DNA of 64,000 bases. Source: Corinectria fuckeliana (lineage: Eukaryota; Ascomycota; Sordariomycetes; Hypocreales; Nectriaceae). Positions 58,701 through 64,000 of this stretch are shown here, in pieces. How positions within the stretch are numbered: the stretch's first letter is position 1; each line of letters starts with the position of its first letter. The position numbers and the translations under genes are program-made. The stretch spans positions 1 to 64,000 of the forward strand of contig WPDH01000060.1 in the NCBI GenBank assembly GCA_019137255.1. Reading direction: 5' to 3'. The notes under the pieces are model-generated. The model was not told the origin of the DNA. It did not search any database and saw only the letters and a list, made by a program, of their open reading frames with translations.

Positions 58701-60530
58701 CGCATTCACGCGCACACGTCTACAAGGCGGATCCATGCTTAGTTGAACAAATTTCTTCTGCCCATCAGCCATTGCGGCCTCCATATTACGGCGTCATCCC
58801 TTGCCAACGACCACTAGCACTGGCCTCGGCCATTGGCCGCCGTGGTGTACATAGTACGTGGGATTAGCCTTGTCCCATCTGCCGTGTGCGCTCTCTGAGT
58901 TATCGTGTTGCGGGTGTCGCTGTTATCAGGGGCGGGTCTGCTGCCTCGTATGTACTGCAGAGTGTGCTTCCCGTGACCCGGTACGCGGCGAGTAGTAGCC
59001 CGTGACCGCCTGTGATGAGCATGGCCAAGCCCGGGCAGACATGGGCCTGAGGTGACCGCGATGACTGCGTTGCGATGCGATGCGACGTGCTGGTTGGCGG
59101 TTGTCGGGTGCGGTGCTGGTTGGCAGAAGAGGTCCATACCTACTCCCGGGCCTGCTGCACTGGTGCTATGCCGTGCGCTGTGGGTGCTAGGGTGCGCGGT
59201 GTGCTGCGCTGGGCGGCTGTATCATCTGGACAGACGGCCCTGGACACCTACTTGGCCCTGGACAGCCCTGGCCAGCCCTGGCCCTGTCATGGCTCGTTCG
59301 CCCTGTTCCTGTCCTTCCTGCTCACTTGAACTTATTTTTTGATGCCTCCACGCCCCACGTCCTACTGGGTGGCTCCCTTTTCCCCCCTTGCAAACAGGAT
59401 TTGTCGGGGAACGTCTGAGCATCTTGGAGCATGCCACTTGGACCATTTGCTAGGCCTACCCTGGCCGTTTGACCATTCCCGTCTCGTCCGGCCGTCTCCC
59501 TCAGTCCAGTCCCAGTCCCAGTCCTCTCACTCTCCCTTTGGCCTGTGTCGCTCGCTGCGAATCCCTCACTCGCTCACCCTTCCCCCCCCCCTGTCCCTCC
59601 GCCCCTCCTCCCACTCTCCCTCACACAGACGCTCTCAATTCAACTCTGCGCTCTGCGTCTGAAGCTACTGAGGCACAAGACAAGACAAGACGACACTGAC
59701 AGACAGGAACATACACGCCCCCCCCCCCTGGTCCCTCCCCAGTCCCCAGTATCCTCCTCCCCCCCGTCACTCCCAACTGTACGTAACCCCAGTCCCGGTG
59801 CAAGTCCCAAGCCCCAAGTCCCCCCGTCCCAGTCAGAATTAATCAATCAATTCTTTTCGCTCGCGCCTTCCACCCCCCCGTCCAGTGAGTGCCCACCCTG
59901 TGCGCTCGCTGATGCTCGCAGCTGCTCCCTCCTAACTGAGACCGACAAGACAGGCACAGCACAGGCACACAGGCACAGACAGCCACCGGGCACCGCCAGC
60001 ACGCACTTTCGCACTCTCTCGTGTCCTCGTCCAGCGCTCCAAATAAAGAAGGCCTTCTTGGCTGCTGTCCATCCCGCCATAATTTCCCGGACCCTACCTC
60101 AGATACAACACGTTCCCGCTCCCGCGCCCAGCCCTCTCGCTCTGGTCTTGCTCCCACTTAAAGACGCCTTCTCCTCCTCCCTCCTTTCCCTTCCTGGGAA
60201 TTGCCCTTTTCCCTGCCCGTTTGACTACCTTACTGCCCAACTCCCCACGGAACCTACTGCTGCGCTGTACCGTACTATACCGCTACCGTACTGTACTGTG
60301 CTGTACTGTACTGAACCTACCTGGTGCTGTTCTCTGAGATTCCCGCCCTCGCCCCCGAACTACCACCGCCACTGCTACTACTTATTACTACCTTGACTCC
60401 CCCCATTTTTCACCACCCACCCACTCCCGCTCCACCAGTTCTACCACCACCACAACCTATAACCTCAACCTCTCGAATCTTCTGTCTCCCTTGACTTCGC
60501 GCCTCAACACTCAACCCACAGACAACCACA

Positions 60531-60555
60531 CGGACAGACAGACAGACAGACACAC
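60531..60555. repeat. GACA tetranucleotide microsatellite
   Basis: Five GACA units lie in the CA- and CT-rich stretch about 1.15 kb upstream of the PLC start, probably within its leader or promoter. Confidence 0.75.
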
Positions 60556-61604
60556 GGCCTTGTCGTCGTCCCACCCGCCTCAAGTCAACAGCTCTACCGA
60601 AGAGATACTCACCTGAAAGATTGCTACTCCTGGAGAATTTGCGAGAGCTGCCAACTAGCTGCTTACTCTCTCGACCCTGTCCCTCACGATCCGCTTCCGC
60701 ATTGGGTGACTCAGCGAACGCGCCCTTGCAACTTCAACCCGTCTACGCTGCCACAGCTGTCAGGCCCTGTCCTGGCTAACTACGAGCTGTCTGCATCTGC
60801 GACTGAGACTGCATCTGCAATTGCTGTCTGCGGCTCTGCGCCAGCTGCCAGAACCCACCGAACCGCTCTTCCCGTTGTGGCGGATCTCGTACCTAGCCCT
60901 GTCCACCAGCTTCACCACTTTCAACAACATCTTGCGAGAATCCCGAGCTGCGCAACCTGACTAGGCACTTGCTGTAGGAAGGATTTCTGCTGGAAAAGGC
61001 CCCCGGAGGACCCGCCATTTTGCGCTGACCGAATTGCCAATTTGCGCGTTTGCTGGGCGACGCCAACCCACCACCGAGCCGTGACCCTCGACGGGTGCTC
61101 CTCTATCTTCACTTCGCTTTTTTTTTTTCTTTCCAGGCCTCGTCTCCGCGCTCCGCGCTGCATTGCGCTGTGCCGTCTGCAGTCACCCGCCTCCCCACGG
61201 ACCCCGAGGTTGCCCTGCTCCAACCAAGTCTCCAAGGCGACCTAAAAGCAGTCACCTGCATATCCCACCTCTGCCAGCTCACCACGCTGCCACGAACTTG
61301 GCACATCTCCGCGCATCAGATCGGCCTCGACTGCCCCTCCGCAGCTCCCGCTCCACGGCTGAGCTTTGCTCACTGTGGCCCCCTTGAAGGCACCCTCGGC
61401 ACCCTCAGCACTCTCACGCTGCGTTTGTCCCTGCGTCTACTTCGATACCTTCGTCCGGCCACGGCCACGCCCTCACCCTCACTCATCCTCATCCACTTCT
61501 CGCGGCAGGCCATACCTGCACCCCAGGTCGACGACCACGAGGGGATCGCCCTGTGCAACGGACTCTTCCCCGCAATCACTGCCCACCCCCAAGCCCGTCC
61601 CAAC

Positions 61605-61974
61605 ATGGCTTCTCATAGTGCCTGATCTCTTATATATGTCGACGCAACCTTCAGACGCGCCCCGGCTCACTCCCATTGTGCAAACACCACCACACAAACG
61701 CCACCATGTCTTCTTGCATTTCAGACCCCGAACCTCGCCACTCCTTACCCCCGACACCTCACTTACAAACAGACATGTCCTCCTTTTCAAAATCACCGAC
61801 CTCTTACCCTGGTCAGGTTCAGATGGCTTTCCGCTCACACTCCCAGCCCTGCACGGTACCGCTGTCAGCCATCAGTGCGTCCTCCGTGGCTTCCAACTCA
61901 CAACAAGGATCGCCCATCATGTCTCCCGACACCGCCGTTCTGACGACGAGCTCCTCAGTCCAGCCGTCACCTGA
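61605..61974 (+). promoter_or_regulatory. Upstream ORFs at the PLC 5' end
   Basis: ATG at 61605 opens a 6-codon ORF (MASHSA, stop 61623-61625). ATG at 61636 opens a 112-codon ORF in another frame that overlaps the PLC reading frame and ends at 61974. If both are in the mRNA, PLC translation from 61706 needs leaky scanning. Alternatively, a good acceptor (TTCTTGCATTTCAG, ending at 61724) means this stretch is partly intron. Confidence 0.45.
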
Positions 61975-64000
61975 ACCCATACGCGGCCGCGATGGAGAAC
62001 CGTGCCCTTCCAACTTTCAGCTTCCGGAGTCTATCCTGTCTCGCAAGAACAGTACCAACTCGATGAGCCACAGCTTGGTCACCACTCCCGGCACGGTGCC
62101 TGAAGTCATCCCCAAGAGCAACCTGATCCGACGGTTCTCTAACCGTGCCCACCGGTTCGCTAGCAGGAGACGGCAATCTTCGGCGGCCCCTGCCAGCAGA
62201 GACGGCAGCGTCGGCCCTAGCATCCTGCGTCGCCGCAGCGACAGCAATGCAACCGCCCCCCCTGAGGGCAACGCTCTGACTGACACCGACGAGGAGCTGG
62301 ACCCGGTCCTGGACGACGCCATCTCATTGCTGGGCCTTGACGTTACCGCCCACACTTCATCGGGCAACAACAGCTCGGCCGGCTCTATTAGTGGCAGCGC
62401 CACTACCATGGCTGGACCTGTGCTGCCGGCCGGACTTCAGAACGGCAGCCCGGTTTTCAAAGTGTCCAAGAAAAACCGAACCAAGCGAGTTATCCTTGTC
62501 TATGAGACCGAATCCAACAGAATCTCGTGGGACTCGACGCGATCCCACAAGTCCCTGCACGTTGACGAGATCAAGGAAATCCGAACAGGCTCCGATGTCC
62601 AACAGTACTGCCTAGACTTTGCCGTTGCTGAATCGCTGGCGACGACTTGGTTCACCATCATCTACACTCTTTCGGAAACTTCCAAGACCAAGTTTCTGCA
62701 CGTCGTCGCCGACGACCACGACAGCTTGACGTCGTGGACCGAGTTTCTAGATGCCATGATGAAGTACCGCCAGGACTTGATGACTTCGTTGATGTCCTTC
62801 AACGACCGAGCCATTGCGCAGTACTGGCAGTCCGAGATGGCGAAGCAGTTCGGCGACAAGCCACGAGGCCTTGGGCAAGAGGAGCTGGATATTGCTGGTG
62901 TCAAGCGAGTATGCCAGAACCTTCACATCTACAGTTCGCAGCGGACCTTGGAGGTCAACTTCTTCCGCTCCGACGCCCGACGACGCGAGAAGCTCAACTT
63001 TACCGAGTTCAAGGACTTTGTCCGCCGGATGAAGCAGAGGCACGATGTCCAGCGAATCATTCGCAGCATCGCCACCAACCCCGAAACCGGCATCACGTTG
63101 CCCGAATTCCTCGATTTCGTCCGCGACGTCCAGGGCGAGGACGTCGACTCCAATCTCGCCGTGTGGGAGAAGCACTTTGCCTTCTACAGCCGCCACTATC
63201 GGATGGATTACGCCGACCCCGACGCGACCCAGGACATGCAGGTCATGTCGGAAGCCGGCTTGGTCGCATTCCTGGCATCCGAGCACAACATGCCTCTGGA
63301 AGCGGAGCCCAAGAACTACACCCTGGACCGCCCCATGAACGAATATATCATCTCCAGCTCCCACAACACCTACCTCCTTGGCCGACAAGTGGCTGGCCAG
63401 TCCAGTGTCGAGGGTTACATCTCGGCCCTGGTCCGAGGCTGCCGCTGTGTCGAGGTCGATTGCTGGGATGGAAGCGCCGGTCAGCCCGAGGTTAACCACG
63501 GTCGCACACTGACCACTTCCATCAGTTTCCGCGAGGTCATGACCACAATTAACAAGTATGCCTTTATCAAGTCGAAATACCCACTCTGGATCTCGCTCGA
63601 GGTTCACTGCAGCCCCGCTCAGCAAGCCCTCATGGTCGAAATCATCAAGGATTGCTTTGGCGCTCGGCTGGTCGAGGAGACGCTGGAGGATTCGCCCGAC
63701 AAGCTCCCATCGCCCTCCGAGCTCATGGAGCGCGTTCTCATCAAAGTCAAAAAGCCCCAGATCAAAGAGGAGCCCGTCAGCACCGACTTCCGGGGCCGCC
63801 GGCGAGGAAACAGCCTGAACTCGCCGTTGACTCGTCCCATGACGGACGCGGCGGCGGCGGCTCTGGTGCCATCGCAGTCGCTCCCCCAGAGCCCAATGCT
63901 GAGCCCCAGCCACTCCTCGCGTCGGCTGGTCAGCAAGACCCGGGTCAACACCATCACCGAGGGCCGGGTCCACGACATGATGAGCAGCAGCACCAGCGAC
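61706..64000 (+). CDS. PI-specific phospholipase C, delta type (5' part)
   Basis: A single open frame of 765 codons runs off the window edge. The N-terminal 240 residues are Ser-rich and disordered with a basic patch (LIRRFSNRAHRFASRRRQSS). A PH-like region starts near 253 and an EF-hand-like region spans about 390-500 (LNFTEFKDFVRRMK, GITLPEFLDFVRDVQ). The catalytic X domain begins near 545: EYIISSSHNTYLLG with His553, the calcium-ligand stretch RCVEVDCWDG, and the second His598 in HGRTLTT. The X-Y linker begins near 690; the Y and C2 domains lie outside the window. The enzyme cleaves PIP2 into IP3 and diacylglycerol. The start at 61706 has GCCACCATG context; Met codons at 61778 or 61919, or an upstream exon, are alternatives. 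Confidence 0.9.
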   Translation, partial: MSSCISDPEPRHSLPPTPHLQTDMSSFSKSPTSYPGQVQMAFRSHSQPCTVPLSAISASSVASNSQQGSPIMSPDTAVLTTSSSVQPSPEPIRGRDGEPCPSNFQLPESILSRKNSTNSMSHSLVTTPGTVPEVIPKSNLIRRFSNRAHRFASRRRQSSAAPASRDGSVGPSILRRRSDSNATAPPEGNALTDTDEELDPVLDDAISLLGLDVTAHTSSGNNSSAGSISGSATTMAGPVLPAGLQNGSPVFKVSKKNRTKRVILVYETESNRISWDSTRSHKSLHVDEIKEIRTGSDVQQYCLDFAVAESLATTWFTIIYTLSETSKTKFLHVVADDHDSLTSWTEFLDAMMKYRQDLMTSLMSFNDRAIAQYWQSEMAKQFGDKPRGLGQEELDIAGVKRVCQNLHIYSSQRTLEVNFFRSDARRREKLNFTEFKDFVRRMKQRHDVQRIIRSIATNPETGITLPEFLDFVRDVQGEDVDSNLAVWEKHFAFYSRHYRMDYADPDATQDMQVMSEAGLVAFLASEHNMPLEAEPKNYTLDRPMNEYIISSSHNTYLLGRQVAGQSSVEGYISALVRGCRCVEVDCWDGSAGQPEVNHGRTLTTSISFREVMTTINKYAFIKSKYPLWISLEVHCSPAQQALMVEIIKDCFGARLVEETLEDSPDKLPSPSELMERVLIKVKKPQIKEEPVSTDFRGRRRGNSLNSPLTRPMTDAAAAALVPSQSLPQSPMLSPSHSSRRLVSKTRVNTITEGRVHDMMSSSTSD

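Larger units (their letters stand above)
44002..61705. other. 17.7 kb GC-rich region with no supportable protein gene
   Basis: No frame in this stretch shows a recognisable domain, a conserved-looking splice structure or consistent codon bias. The longest ORF is 288 codons (minus 45492-46358) and is overlapped by long frames on both strands, as random GC-rich sequence gives. The DNA holds many G or C homopolymers (about 46419-46433, 48951-48962, 44622-44632) and short tandem motifs: GAT x8 at 46752-46775, GCCCTGG units near 59240-59290, CTGTA units near 60280-60315, GACA at 60531-60553. It is not RIP-decayed. The right end (about 59500-61700) is pyrimidine-rich and likely the PLC leader and promoter. 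Noncoding transcripts cannot be excluded. Confidence 0.6.

Overview
The window is nuclear DNA of a filamentous ascomycete (Pezizomycotina, most likely Sordariomycetes). The evidence is short 49-116 nt GT-AG introns, GC-rich coding exons, proteins with clear fungal family signatures, and two AT-rich blocks whose decay pattern (TpA-rich, almost no CpG, CAA/CAG codons turned into TAA/TAG) is that of repeat-induced point mutation (RIP). All exon structures below were worked out by eye from reading frame, splice consensus and family conservation. No database search was run.

Layout. 1-7380 is a RIP-decayed repeat block holding a minus-strand Tad1/I-like LINE retrotransposon (gag zinc knuckles and reverse transcriptase still readable). 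At its right edge sits the frameshifted 3' remnant of an unidentified gene (7381-7940), then an intact metallophosphoesterase gene (minus). A second RIP block (about 9291-10130) is followed by a GrpB-family pseudogene (10133-10467). From 10927 to 44001 is normal gene space: MRPL34 (bL34m), a secreted class 3 lipase, RAD7, RAD16, ornithine decarboxylase, CYM1, a taxilin, STE24, a YOL098C-like M16 metalloprotease and a ZW10/Dsl1-type tethering protein. From 44002 to about 61705 lies 17.7 kb of GC-rich DNA in which I can support no protein gene. It ends in a pyrimidine-rich leader and the 5' part of a PI-specific phospholipase C that runs off the right edge.

Functional themes. RAD7 and RAD16, the two partners of the global-genome nucleotide-excision-repair complex (NEF4), are divergently transcribed from one 0.9 kb intergenic region. 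CYM1, STE24 and the M16 protein are three unrelated-by-position zinc metalloproteases within 12 kb. Taxilin and ZW10 are both linked to vesicle traffic, and the ZW10 homologue carries an acidic Trp-rich segment like the coatomer-binding loop of yeast Dsl1. Genes alternate as convergent pairs (lipase/RAD7, RAD16/ODC, STE24/M16) and divergent pairs (RAD7/RAD16, CYM1/taxilin, M16/ZW10), so most intergenic DNA is either a shared promoter or a shared 3' region.
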